64,000 nt of DNA from Petrimonas mucosa (GTDB taxonomy: Bacteria > Bacteroidota > Bacteroidia > Bacteroidales > Dysgonomonadaceae): positions 2,969,001 to 3,033,000 of the forward strand of contig NZ_LT608328.1 in the NCBI RefSeq assembly GCF_900095795.1, read 5' to 3'. A program made the translations under genes and the position numbers. The number at the start of each line of letters is the position of its first letter. The stretch's first letter is position 1. Below, one piece after another: positions 55,781-64,000 of this stretch. The notes beneath the pieces were generated by a model. It saw only the letters and a list, made by a program, of their open reading frames with translations, ran no database searches and was not told where the DNA came from.

Positions 55781-58168
55781 ATGAAAAAATCAACACCCTT
55801 TATCATATCAGCCGTTTTGTGGCTATCGCTTCATCCACTATTCGCCCAGAAAACCGACGCCAATATCTTCGGTGACGTAAAAAGCAACGGAGTTCACATT
55901 CCGTTCGTAACCATTGCCCTGAAAGGAACCTCTATCGGGACAACTACCGATAACACCGGGCACTACATGCTCACCAACCTCCCGGTTGGGAAACAGACAC
56001 TGGTAGCTCAATGCGTGGGTTACAAACCACAGGAAAAGGTGATCGAGATCGAGGCCGGAAAATCTGTCGAGATAAATTTCGAGATAGAAGAAGAGATCAT
56101 GTACCTCAACGATGTTGTGGTAACCGGAACGCGAACCTTCAAGCGACGGACCGAGACACCTGTCGTTGTAAACATCCTGGACAACAAAAGCCTCAATGCG
56201 GTACAGGCATGCAATATCTCCGAGGGGTTGCGGTTTCAGCCGGGACTTCGCGTGGAGACGGATTGTCAGACCTGTAGTTACACGCAGCTCCGAATGAACG
56301 GGCTAGGCGGTGGATATTCACAAATACTGATTAACGGGCGACCGGTTTTCAGCCCACTGATCGGTCTATATGGGATGGAACAGATCCCGTCAAATATGGT
56401 GGAACGGATCGAAGTGGTGCGTGGCGGCGGATCTGCCCTGTACGGATCTAGCGCCATCGGCGGCACAGTAAACGTAATCACGCAGATTCCCACGAAACCG
56501 GGATATGAGGTGAGTCTGACCACCAACAGCATCAACGGCGAGGCGGCAGACAACGTATTGACAGCCAATACAACGATGCTTTCAGCAAATGGAAAGGCGG
56601 GTGTGTCGCTGTTTGCCAACCGCAGAGTACGCGATTTTTATGACCACCCGGGCATAACACTCGGGGAGGATGGAAGCATCATCGGCGAAAAGGATAACTT
56701 CTCTGAACTTCCCGCACTGGAAAGCAACTCGTTCGGCGGCAACCTGATCTTCACGCCTACGTACAACCAGAAACTGGAGGCCAACTTCACCAGTCTGTAT
56801 GAATACCGGTACGGCGGCGAGATGACAAAAAAAGAGGCCCATCTGGCGAAACAGTCCGAGGAGAGAACCCACAACATTCTTATGGGTGGTCTCGATTATC
56901 AGATCAACTTCAATCACGACAACAGTTCACTTATCAGCTATATGGCTGGTCAGAAGACCAGGCGCAATCATTACACCGGCCTCTATCCGGTGTCAAGTGA
57001 TTTTGACACGTCCGAAGAGTTTGCCGAAGCGGAACGCAACCATCTTGAAGATCCACCATATGGCTATACCCGTAACTACACTCTGCAGGGCGGCGTTCAA
57101 CTCAATCACCGCCTGGATTACTTTATAGGTGGAACAAACGTTTTGACCGCAGGTGCGGAATACCTGCTCGACGACATCCAGGATTCGATACCGCACTACC
57201 GGTACGGGACCGACCAGACCACAAAGAATGCGGCTCTTTTTCTGCAAAGCGACTGGAAAATCAGCAACACCTTTACGCTGTTGACAGGAATCAGGGGCGA
57301 CAAACACAACTTTATTGAGCATATCATCCTGAGTCCCAGAGCATCTATACTATACAGGCTGAAAAACTACACGCAGTTCCGATTCACCTGGGGTACAGGA
57401 TTCCGGGCGCCTCAAGCCTTCGATACAGATATGCATATTGCATTTGCCGGTGGAGGAATCTCCCGAATTTCACTGGCTCCCAATTTGAAAGAGGAACGTT
57501 CAAACAGCTTTAGCGGCTCGGTAAATTTCGACAAGGCAACCGAAAACTATATCTACGGCTTCACACTGGAGGGGTTTTACACCAGGCTGAACGATGCATT
57601 CCATCTGCAGCCTGTAGGGAAGGATGAGTTTGGCGAACAGTTCGAAAAACAGAATGGCCCCGGGGCAACTGTAAAAGGAGCTACCCTTGAGGTACGGGGC
57701 AACTACAGGCAGAAGGTACAATTGGAGTCGGGATTCACCTGGCAAAAGAGTCTTCACTCCGAGGCAGTAGAGAACATCGAGGGGTTGGAGCCAAAACGCG
57801 AGTTCCTCCGTACTCCCGACAGGTACGGGTACGCCATTCTATCACTATTTCCGGTAAAGAATCTGAATGTATCCATCAGCACTCTCTATACCGGCAAGAT
57901 GATATTGGCAAAATTTTCACCCAACACAACACTACAATCCAACGAATACCGTACATCGCCATCGTTTACAGAAATCAGTGCAAAGGTGGGCTATACGTTT
58001 GCACTGCCATTTCTGGAGAGCGGACTGGAGCTTTTTGCAGGAGTGAAGAACATCGGCAACTTCTACCAGGACGATTTTGACAACTACCGGAACCGGGACA
58101 GCAATTATGTCTGGGGCCCGGGATTACCGCGAACAATCTATATGGGTATAAAGGTGATGGCCCTCTAG
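55781..58168 (+). CDS. TonB-dependent receptor, probably for a metal or siderophore
   Basis: About 795 residues, started at MKKSTPF. Signal peptide, carboxypeptidase-like domain (about 25-110), plug (about 120-235) with a Cys pair in VETDCQTCSYTQLRMNGLGG, then GSALYGSSAIGGTVNVI and the beta-barrel. The Cys-containing plug motif is shared by Bacteroidetes receptors of the ferrienterochelin/colicin type. With the His-rich protein in front, uptake of a metal complex is likely. The ligand cannot be named. Confidence 0.88.
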   Translation: MKKSTPFIISAVLWLSLHPLFAQKTDANIFGDVKSNGVHIPFVTIALKGTSIGTTTDNTGHYMLTNLPVGKQTLVAQCVGYKPQEKVIEIEAGKSVEINFEIEEEIMYLNDVVVTGTRTFKRRTETPVVVNILDNKSLNAVQACNISEGLRFQPGLRVETDCQTCSYTQLRMNGLGGGYSQILINGRPVFSPLIGLYGMEQIPSNMVERIEVVRGGGSALYGSSAIGGTVNVITQIPTKPGYEVSLTTNSINGEAADNVLTANTTMLSANGKAGVSLFANRRVRDFYDHPGITLGEDGSIIGEKDNFSELPALESNSFGGNLIFTPTYNQKLEANFTSLYEYRYGGEMTKKEAHLAKQSEERTHNILMGGLDYQINFNHDNSSLISYMAGQKTRRNHYTGLYPVSSDFDTSEEFAEAERNHLEDPPYGYTRNYTLQGGVQLNHRLDYFIGGTNVLTAGAEYLLDDIQDSIPHYRYGTDQTTKNAALFLQSDWKISNTFTLLTGIRGDKHNFIEHIILSPRASILYRLKNYTQFRFTWGTGFRAPQAFDTDMHIAFAGGGISRISLAPNLKEERSNSFSGSVNFDKATENYIYGFTLEGFYTRLNDAFHLQPVGKDEFGEQFEKQNGPGATVKGATLEVRGNYRQKVQLESGFTWQKSLHSEAVENIEGLEPKREFLRTPDRYGYAILSLFPVKNLNVSISTLYTGKMILAKFSPNTTLQSNEYRTSPSFTEISAKVGYTFALPFLESGLELFAGVKNIGNFYQDDFDNYRNRDSNYVWGPGLPRTIYMGIKVMAL

Positions 58169-58224
58169 GGGGCAGATCACCTCAAACCTTGCAGTGAAGA
58201 AACGGGGTGCTGTACCTCACGCTC

Positions 58225-58932
58225 TCAACTGCTTTGATGCGGCAAGGTTCCGAAAGTCGAATCAAGCAGATCGGGACGCAACCGACGGGTCCGCTCCTGT
58301 GCCTGTTCAAGACGCCACTCGGCAATTTTCCGTTCATGTCCCGAGAGCAGGATATCGGGAACACGCCATCCCTTGTACTCCGCAGGACGGGTATAGACGG
58401 GCGGAGCCAGCAGATTGTCCTGAAACGAATCGGAAAGGGCAGATTGCTCGTCACCGATTGCACCGGGAATGACCCGGACAACCGCATCGGCAATCATGGC
58501 AGCAGCAAGTTCACCGCCGGTCAGTACGAAGTCGCCAATGGAGATCTCCCTGGTCACCAGGTGCTCCCTGACCCGGTAGTCCACTCCCTTGTAGTGACCA
58601 CAGAGGATTATGAAGTTTTCCTTGAGTGACAGTTCGTTGGCAACCTTTTGGGTAAACTTCTCCCCATCTGGCGTGGTAAAGATCACTTCATCGTAATCAC
58701 GGAGTGATTTCAGGTGTGTGATGCATCGGTCGATCGGCTCGATCTGCAACACCATGCCGGCCTCCCCGCCGAACGGATAATCATCCACCCGACGATGCTT
58801 GTCGAGGGTGTAATCACGGAGGTTATGCAATCCGAACTGAACCAATCCTTTCTCCTGAGCACGCTTTAAGATGGAGCAGTTCAAAGCCCCCTCAATCATT
58901 TCAGGCAAGACGGTAATGATATCGATTCTCAT
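58225..58932 (-). CDS. trmD: tRNA (guanine37-N1)-methyltransferase TrmD
   Basis: A 235-residue SPOUT enzyme that methylates G37 of tRNAs to prevent frameshifting. The knot region shows [17 protein letters not shown] and [21 protein letters not shown], and the C-terminal [16 protein letters not shown] is typical. It follows the barrel gene at 61427-58950 after 17 bases, an uncommon position away from rpsP/rplS. Confidence 0.96.
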   Translation of the reverse strand: MRIDIITVLPEMIEGALNCSILKRAQEKGLVQFGLHNLRDYTLDKHRRVDDYPFGGEAGMVLQIEPIDRCITHLKSLRDYDEVIFTTPDGEKFTQKVANELSLKENFIILCGHYKGVDYRVREHLVTREISIGDFVLTGGELAAAMIADAVVRVIPGAIGDEQSALSDSFQDNLLAPPVYTRPAEYKGWRVPDILLSGHERKIAEWRLEQAQERTRRLRPDLLDSTFGTLPHQSS

Positions 58933-58949
58933 GCGGTCTGAAATTTATG

Positions 58950-61427
58950 TTATGATCCGGTAACTGGTACGCCGGCTCCGGTTCCCTCCTGCGAACCTCC
59001 CTGCAGAAGATCCTCGTTGGTGATGGTGCGCTTCACTTTTCTGACCGAAGATTTCAGGTCGCCAAACCGGTAGGTCAGGCTCAGCCGGAATGTACGCATC
59101 GGATTCCGGTGGTTCATTTTCTGCTCGAATCCGTCGCCGGTAGTATTTACGTCTATATTGATGTACTTGCTAAAAGGTGCCGTCGCATTGAGGGAGAGAT
59201 CCAGCTTCTTGTTCAGGAAACTCTTCATCGCGCTGAACGAGTAGAAATAGTAGGCCGACTGGGTAGTCTGCAACTGGATGTTGCTGGAGAAGAGTCCGGC
59301 GTTGGCAGTCAACCTCACATCCTTCGGCAGCGTAAATGTCAATCCACTGTAGACCAATCCAGTAAATCCGCTGTTACTGATATTGGCATCTTCCGTACTT
59401 TGAATATCGGTATACCCCACCGAACCGTTCAGGTTTATTCTTACAATCGGCATGGGGGTCCAGCTGAGGTATCCGTCCAGTCCCACCGACTGGTTGCGTC
59501 CGATATTGTCGTATGTAGTGTGGGTAACCCCCTCCCTGCCATTATACTCATCGATGAATACCCTCGAGGTGATGGCGTTACGGGTAAAAGAGTAGCTCAA
59601 TGAGGCATTGAAGTTAACCTTCTGCGAGAATGAGCCGAAATTGAGATTGAAATTGTGGGTCTGCTCCGCGTCGAGGTTGGGATTTCCATACTGGATATTG
59701 TTGGGATCCGCGTCGTTGATATAGGGGTTCAGATACCAGATGCCCGGACGCGAGATGCGCATGTTGTAGCCCCATCGCAAAGTTCTCGTCATGCCCACCT
59801 GGTATGAGAAAGCAGCCGAAGGCACCAGGTCGAAGAAATCGGTATTTACCACCGTATCTACCTTGGAACTCATGAAGTGAATCTTCTGGGCGGTATTTTC
59901 ACCGCGTAATCCCAGTTTGAAACCGAACTTTCCTGCCTTAAACCCGTAACCGGCATAACCCGACATGATCTGCTGCGTATGGTCGAGATCATTCTTCCGG
60001 CTCAGGTCCTCCATCCAGGCATTCCCATTTTCGGGATCGAGGAAGCGGTTGTCGCCACGACTGGAGTTGTCACGGTAGATATATTTCAGGCCCACCTCGA
60101 TACTCTGTTTGCTGGTCAGCGGATTCACATAATCAACCTGTCCGGTATGCTCTTTTCCACCGGCATCGTTGATGCTCCTCATCCGGTAACCGTCGGAATA
60201 GAAATAGTCTTCCACCTCACTGTATTCTGTTTCGTATTTGCTGTCGCCCGGATTCCTCTCGAAGCGGTATGAGATGGTCAACAACTCATCTTTCTTCTTG
60301 AATGTCCGCTGATAATCGGTTGTCAGCGTAAACGCCCCGAAATGGTTCGACGAGTTATTGTTCAGCAGGTAGGAGTAGTTTCTCGCTCCTCGGGAGAGGG
60401 TACCCTGTTCCGAGTCGGTATGAAACCGTCCGTCGAACTGGCCGACAGAGACATTGAAGAGATTAAGGGTATCCGGCTCATAACTGAGCTGCATATTGTA
60501 TAAGAGTCCACCGCCATAATTGTTGGTGCGTCCCTCCTGAATAAGTTGATTTACAGGATTAGGAGCAATATCCTCCCTGGTGAATGTCGTTTCGGCTTCG
60601 GGTCTGTCGTGGTAGAAATAGGCTCCATTTCCTGTAAGTCCGAACTTGCCATATTTCAGCGAGAGATAGGCGTTGCCACCATACCCGCCAAAAGTATTCC
60701 CATTGGCTCCTGCGGAGCCCGAATAACCCTCGTCCACCCTTTTATCGGTGATGATATTGATGATTCCGCCTACACCTTCGGCATCGTAACGTGCTCCCGG
60801 GTCGGTGATTACCTCTACATCCTTTATGCTGTTCGCCGGCATGCTTTTCAGCACTTGCGACGGATTGTTCGAGATCATGTTCGACGGTTTACCGTTCAGG
60901 TAGATCTTAAAACTTGAGGAGCCTTTCAGTTGGATATTATCTTCCCCGTCGACTGTCACCAGGGGCACCTTCCTTAAGAGGTCCAGGACGCTCGATGTGG
61001 ATGATTCGGGGTCATCCTTTGCACTGTAGGTAAGCTTATCGATCTCCACCTTAACCAGGGGACGCTGGGCTGTCACTCTGATTTCGGCCAGTTCGGTAGA
61101 ACTCTCCAACATCTCAATTTGTCCAATATTAACCAGAGATTCACCATCCTTAATCTCCACGTTGCGGTTAATGATGTTCATTCCTACAAAATGAAATGTA
61201 AAGATATAGTCCCCGGCTTTCAGCGTAGTGGAGAAAATTCCGCTCTCGTCGGTAGCAAATTTTCTGATGGCCTGATCAGGAATCGTTTTTGAGGCAACCG
61301 AAACTGTGGCATAAGGAAGCGGCTGTTTGTCGCTAGCGCTGACCAGTTTGCCTTTCACGGTGACATCCTCCGCATAAACCACAAACGTGGCAAGCAGGAG
61401 AATCAAGGATAGTAGTGTCTCTTTCAT
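58950..61427 (-). CDS. Outer-membrane beta-barrel receptor with carboxypeptidase-like domain
   Basis: About 825 residues, started at MKETLLSL. Signal peptide (about 20), CarboxypepD-reg domain (about 22-105), plug-like segment (about 120-235, LLRKVPLVTVDGEDNIQLKG) and a barrel of the outer-membrane-barrel-3 type. It is like a TonB receptor without an identified ligand. The gene is upstream of trmD in the same transcript and has a -7 box at 61449. Confidence 0.85.
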   Translation of the reverse strand: MKETLLSLILLLATFVVYAEDVTVKGKLVSASDKQPLPYATVSVASKTIPDQAIRKFATDESGIFSTTLKAGDYIFTFHFVGMNIINRNVEIKDGESLVNIGQIEMLESSTELAEIRVTAQRPLVKVEIDKLTYSAKDDPESSTSSVLDLLRKVPLVTVDGEDNIQLKGSSSFKIYLNGKPSNMISNNPSQVLKSMPANSIKDVEVITDPGARYDAEGVGGIINIITDKRVDEGYSGSAGANGNTFGGYGGNAYLSLKYGKFGLTGNGAYFYHDRPEAETTFTREDIAPNPVNQLIQEGRTNNYGGGLLYNMQLSYEPDTLNLFNVSVGQFDGRFHTDSEQGTLSRGARNYSYLLNNNSSNHFGAFTLTTDYQRTFKKKDELLTISYRFERNPGDSKYETEYSEVEDYFYSDGYRMRSINDAGGKEHTGQVDYVNPLTSKQSIEVGLKYIYRDNSSRGDNRFLDPENGNAWMEDLSRKNDLDHTQQIMSGYAGYGFKAGKFGFKLGLRGENTAQKIHFMSSKVDTVVNTDFFDLVPSAAFSYQVGMTRTLRWGYNMRISRPGIWYLNPYINDADPNNIQYGNPNLDAEQTHNFNLNFGSFSQKVNFNASLSYSFTRNAITSRVFIDEYNGREGVTHTTYDNIGRNQSVGLDGYLSWTPMPIVRINLNGSVGYTDIQSTEDANISNSGFTGLVYSGLTFTLPKDVRLTANAGLFSSNIQLQTTQSAYYFYSFSAMKSFLNKKLDLSLNATAPFSKYINIDVNTTGDGFEQKMNHRNPMRTFRLSLTYRFGDLKSSVRKVKRTITNEDLLQGGSQEGTGAGVPVTGS

Positions 61428-61448
61428 AAGTGTAAATTCAAATTTAAG

Positions 61449-61456
61449 CAAAAGTA
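61449..61456 (-). promoter_or_regulatory. -7 promoter element (TACTTTTG) of the outer-membrane barrel-trmD unit
   Basis: An exact match on the minus strand, 21 bases before the ATG at 61427. Confidence 0.65.
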
Positions 61457-61622
61457 GTCAAATAATTCAACAGGCTAAGCAAAGAGGTCACCCTGTTACG
61501 AAAATTTAGTAATAGCAAGCTCCCCGAGCACCCTATTTTGCATTTTTAAACATTAGTGCAGTTTCCTCGATTAGAGGTAACACCATTTTAATCGACCGGA
61601 CTGCTAAAAAGATTTTTTTGTC

Positions 61623-61630
61623 TACTTTTG
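61623..61630 (+). promoter_or_regulatory. -7 promoter element (TACTTTTG) of the lysO pair
   Basis: An exact match on the plus strand, 31 bases before the ATG at 61662. The region between it and 61456 holds nothing else I recognise. Confidence 0.65.
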
Positions 61631-61661
61631 CAACTGGATTTCCACCCCAAACAAAGATATT

Positions 61662-61943
61662 ATGCTCAATATTTTCCTTGTCATACTATCTGGCGTCGCC
61701 ACAGGATATGCCGTCAGAAAGGTCCCGTTCGTCAAGCATGCCGGCAGTGTCATCACCCTTGTCATCGCCCTTCTGTTATTCTTTATGGGCGTGTCGGTCG
61801 GCACAAACGACCAGGTGCTGGCAACCTTCAGCACCATCGGCATCGAAGCATTGATCATCACGATTGGGGGTACTTCAGGGACCCTGCTTTGTGCCTGGCT
61901 GCTCTATTCAACGTTGTTCAAAAAAGGGGGTGAGAAATCATGA
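61662..61943 (+). CDS. LysO-like lysine exporter, N-terminal half
   Basis: A 93-residue membrane protein with three hydrophobic segments (about 1-15, 28-46, 57-84). It resembles the first part of LysO/YbjE-type lysine exporters (LFFMGVSVGTND). It overlaps the next gene by four bases (ATGA), and together they equal one full-length LysO. The split is clean with a start and stop for each half, so it is likely a two-gene form rather than decay. Confidence 0.78.
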   Translation: MLNIFLVILSGVATGYAVRKVPFVKHAGSVITLVIALLLFFMGVSVGTNDQVLATFSTIGIEALIITIGGTSGTLLCAWLLYSTLFKKGGEKS

Positions 61944-62542
61944 AGCAATCGCTCATCTATCTTCTTTTATTTGCGGCGGGCGTCATTCTGGCCCTCACCG
62001 GGCAACTCCCCGATGCATTACTCAACGACGACATCTCAAAATGGATCCTCTACGGGCTCCTCTTCCTTGTCGGCATACAGATCGGCAGCGGCAAGAAGAT
62101 ACTCCTTGCAGTCAAGCGGTTCGGACCCGCAATTGCGTTGATACCCCTTGCCACCACCGTGGGAACATTTGCAGGCGCGGGAGTGTCAAGCCTGCTCCTG
62201 CCGGGCAGGAGCCTGATCGACTGCCTCTGCGTAGGTGCCGGGTTTGCCTACTACTCGCTCTCGAGCATCCTTATCTCGGAGTTCCGCGGGGCTGAACTGG
62301 GAACAGTTGCCTTGCTGGCAAATATCATGCGTGAGTTTATCGTGCTGCTCCTTGCGCCCTGGATGGTAAGACATTTCGGGAAACTTGCCCCCATATGTGC
62401 CGGCGGTGCTACCACCATGGATACCACCCTCCCCATAATCACCAGGTATTCGGGATCCGACTATGTGGTTGTGGCACTCTTTCACGGGATGGTCATCGAT
62501 TTTTCCGTACCTTTGTGGATAAGTTTTTTTCTATCGCTCTAA
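61940..62542 (+). CDS. LysO-like lysine exporter, C-terminal half
   Basis: A 200-residue protein with about six membrane segments and the family motifs GIQIGSGKKI, GAGFAYYSLSSILI and CAGGATTMDTTLPII. It should assemble with the 93-residue protein encoded in front. The substrate is lysine or an analogue by family, not proven here. Confidence 0.85.
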   Translation: MKQSLIYLLLFAAGVILALTGQLPDALLNDDISKWILYGLLFLVGIQIGSGKKILLAVKRFGPAIALIPLATTVGTFAGAGVSSLLLPGRSLIDCLCVGAGFAYYSLSSILISEFRGAELGTVALLANIMREFIVLLLAPWMVRHFGKLAPICAGGATTMDTTLPIITRYSGSDYVVVALFHGMVIDFSVPLWISFFLSL

Positions 62543-62556
62543 TCTACAAGAAAATA

Positions 62557-63669
62557 ATGAAATCTTTTTTCATCTCTATACTGCTGTTTTACCTAACGGC
62601 CAACATCTACGCCGCGATACGGATATATCAGCTTGTTCCCCCGGCAATATGGATCAGGACCACCGTCATGGCAATCTATCTCCTCGGGTTTGCCAGCCTG
62701 CTCATATTTTTCCGTTTTGGCGAGTCGATGCCTGTGTGGAGTGCCGGTCTCTTCTACCGGTTTGGCACATCATGGATGATCGCATTGCTCTATATCTGCC
62801 TGCTCCTCATTTTGGTCGACCTCCTCCGGATCGTCAATCATTTCACCCATATTGTCGACAAGGAGAGAGTTGCGGCAATGTTGTACCACAATGGAACCAC
62901 TGCCGCTATTGGCCTGGGAATAATCGTATTGACACTGATTTACGGCAATTGGCAATACCACAACAAAAAACGCTCGCACCTCACCATCAAGAGCGGAAAA
63001 ATTGAAAAACCGGTACGGATAGTCGGTATCAGCGATCTGCATCTGGGATACACCATCTCCGTAAAGGAGCTGCACAAGTGGGTAGAGATGATCAATGCCG
63101 AAGAGCCCGACATCGTCATTATCGGAGGCGATCTGATCGACAACCAGTTACGTCCTGTCACCCGGCAGTCGCTCGACAGGGAATTGAGGAGGATCCATGC
63201 ACCATTGGGAATCTATGCATGTACCGGCAATCACGAGTATATATCCGGAATCAGGAACTGTATCGATTTTTACAACCGGTCGGGCATCACACTGCTGCGA
63301 GATACCATACTGCAGAAAAACGGGCTGACAATCATCGGGAGGGAAGATCACTCCCGGAAAAACCGCAAGCCGCTATCAGAACTGACAACCCATTGGGACA
63401 AGTCGACCTTCTCGATCCTGCTCAACCACCAACCCTATGATCTGGAGGAAGCTGTACGCGAAGGGATAGATTTTCAATTCTCCGGCCACACCCATAGGGG
63501 ACAGGTCTTCCCTGCCTCCCTGCTGACCGACAGGATTTTTGAACTTTCTCAGGGGTATCTCCGGAAAGGGGATACCCATTTCTACGTCTCCTCGGGCCTG
63601 GGTATCTGGGGCGGAAAGTTCCGTATCGGTACCCGGTCGGAATACCTTGTACTGGATCTGATCAATTAA
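62557..63669 (+). CDS. Membrane-anchored metallophosphoesterase
   Basis: About 370 residues, started at MKSFFISIL; a longer frame upstream overlaps the LysO gene. An N-terminal membrane region of about four segments (1-140) is followed by a calcineurin-like domain with GISDLHLGY, GGDLID, TGNHEY and SGHTHRGQ metal ligands. The catalytic domain most likely faces the periplasm or cytoplasm near the membrane. The group includes UDP-diacylglucosamine- and peptide-related phosphoesterases, but the substrate is unknown. A paralogue follows. Confidence 0.88.
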   Translation: MKSFFISILLFYLTANIYAAIRIYQLVPPAIWIRTTVMAIYLLGFASLLIFFRFGESMPVWSAGLFYRFGTSWMIALLYICLLLILVDLLRIVNHFTHIVDKERVAAMLYHNGTTAAIGLGIIVLTLIYGNWQYHNKKRSHLTIKSGKIEKPVRIVGISDLHLGYTISVKELHKWVEMINAEEPDIVIIGGDLIDNQLRPVTRQSLDRELRRIHAPLGIYACTGNHEYISGIRNCIDFYNRSGITLLRDTILQKNGLTIIGREDHSRKNRKPLSELTTHWDKSTFSILLNHQPYDLEEAVREGIDFQFSGHTHRGQVFPASLLTDRIFELSQGYLRKGDTHFYVSSGLGIWGGKFRIGTRSEYLVLDLIN

Positions 63670-63683
63670 CTGTCGATAGAATC

Positions 63684-64000
63684 ATGCGCTCACTTGTCGT
63701 TGCACTTATCATCCATCTCACGCTCAACCCGCTGATATTTCTGAAGGGTTGGTATCTTTTCAAGAGACGAAGAGTGCTCCAAAGATGCTGGACGGTCATC
63801 TTCATCTCGGAACTGCTGTTGTATGTTGTCGGATTTCTGTTCCGGCATCATCTCCCCCATGAGATCATCCATCCCATCAGCATCATGGGTACTAGCTGGA
63901 TGCTTTTTCTGCTTTACCTTGGCGGGTTGGTATTGATAGGCGATCTTGTCTACCTGCTACTGGGCCGGAATATTGCCCGTCCCAGGGAGCTGTTGAATCA
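63684..64000 (+). CDS. Start of a second membrane-anchored metallophosphoesterase (partial)
   Basis: An open frame from ATG 63684 (MRSLVVALIIHLTLNP) to the window edge, at least 105 residues. It has hydrophobic segments like those in the N-terminal half of the preceding protein, including TSWMLFLLYLGGLVLIGDL beside TSWMIALLYICLLLILVDL. This suggests a tandem duplicate, but the catalytic domain is outside the window, so the family call is inference. Confidence 0.6.
   Translation, partial: MRSLVVALIIHLTLNPLIFLKGWYLFKRRRVLQRCWTVIFISELLLYVVGFLFRHHLPHEIIHPISIMGTSWMLFLLYLGGLVLIGDLVYLLLGRNIARPRELLN

Noticed and set aside
1-64000. CRISPR arrays, tRNA or rRNA genes
   Set aside because: No regularly spaced direct repeats, cloverleaf-like sequences ending in the TTC-loop pattern, or rRNA-like stretches were noticed; a tRNAscan or Infernal run could still find something missed by eye.

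Overview
The window reads as a chromosomal segment of a Bacteroidales bacterium, most likely a relative of Dysgonomonadaceae/Porphyromonadaceae. This rests on many promoters with the Bacteroidetes -7 box TAnnTTTG, T9SS-type cargo with a PorV/PorQ-like partner, CarboxypepD-reg/TonB receptors, a DUF4954 protein, an animal-type (GT3) glycogen synthase and a [FeFe]-hydrogenase maturation operon. Genus-level placement is inference. I see no rRNA, tRNA or CRISPR array, and no gene-free stretch above about 300 bases.

Layout. 1-6.6 kb: the end of a secreted protein, then a three-gene secretion unit (small exported protein, subtilase with T9SS sorting domain, PorV/PorQ-like barrel) split by an IS4-family element. 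6.7-9.5 kb: a membrane-anchored TPR/HTH regulator, a small secreted DUF3244-like protein and a short AraC-type regulator. 9.6-15.4 kb: glycogen phosphorylase and glycogen synthase separated by a second IS4-family element. 15.5-18.9 kb: mfd. 18.8-20.8 kb: cysK and cysE behind a tiny leader ORF that encodes seven consecutive cysteines. 20.9-28.9 kb: DUF4954 protein, a 61-aa membrane protein, recA, bcp, dprA, a thioesterase and a TonB receptor. 29-37 kb: purL, a YfcE-like phosphodiesterase, ppk1 and amtB. 37-44 kb: an envelope cluster (PpiD-like isomerase, CNNM/CBS protein, lptC, TPR protein, outer-membrane barrel). 44.2-46.3 kb: dapA-ribE-nitroreductase. 46.5-50.2 kb: an exported sugar module (TIM-barrel lipoprotein, two Tat-type Gfo/Idh oxidoreductases, the second frameshifted). 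50.3-55.3 kb: terC and hydGFE. 55.3-61.4 kb: a His-rich small exported protein with a TonB receptor, then trmD and an outer-membrane barrel. 61.6-64 kb: a two-gene LysO lysine exporter and two tandem metallophosphoesterases, the last cut by the window end.

The most interesting object is the leader upstream of cysE (20731..20804 on the minus strand). A good -7 box lies about 20 bases before an ORF with sequence MNKKRMRV followed by seven Cys codons and a stop. The last Cys codons and the stop codon fold into a hairpin with sequence just downstream. It sits in front of the enzyme that commits serine to cysteine synthesis, so a cysteine-sensing attenuator is the natural reading. No U-tract terminator is visible, so control may act on cysE translation or through Rho. 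A second unusual RNA element is a 19-bp hairpin followed by a U-rich stretch inside the first codons of lptC. Several database-style starts were moved downstream because the promoter lies inside the longer reading frame.
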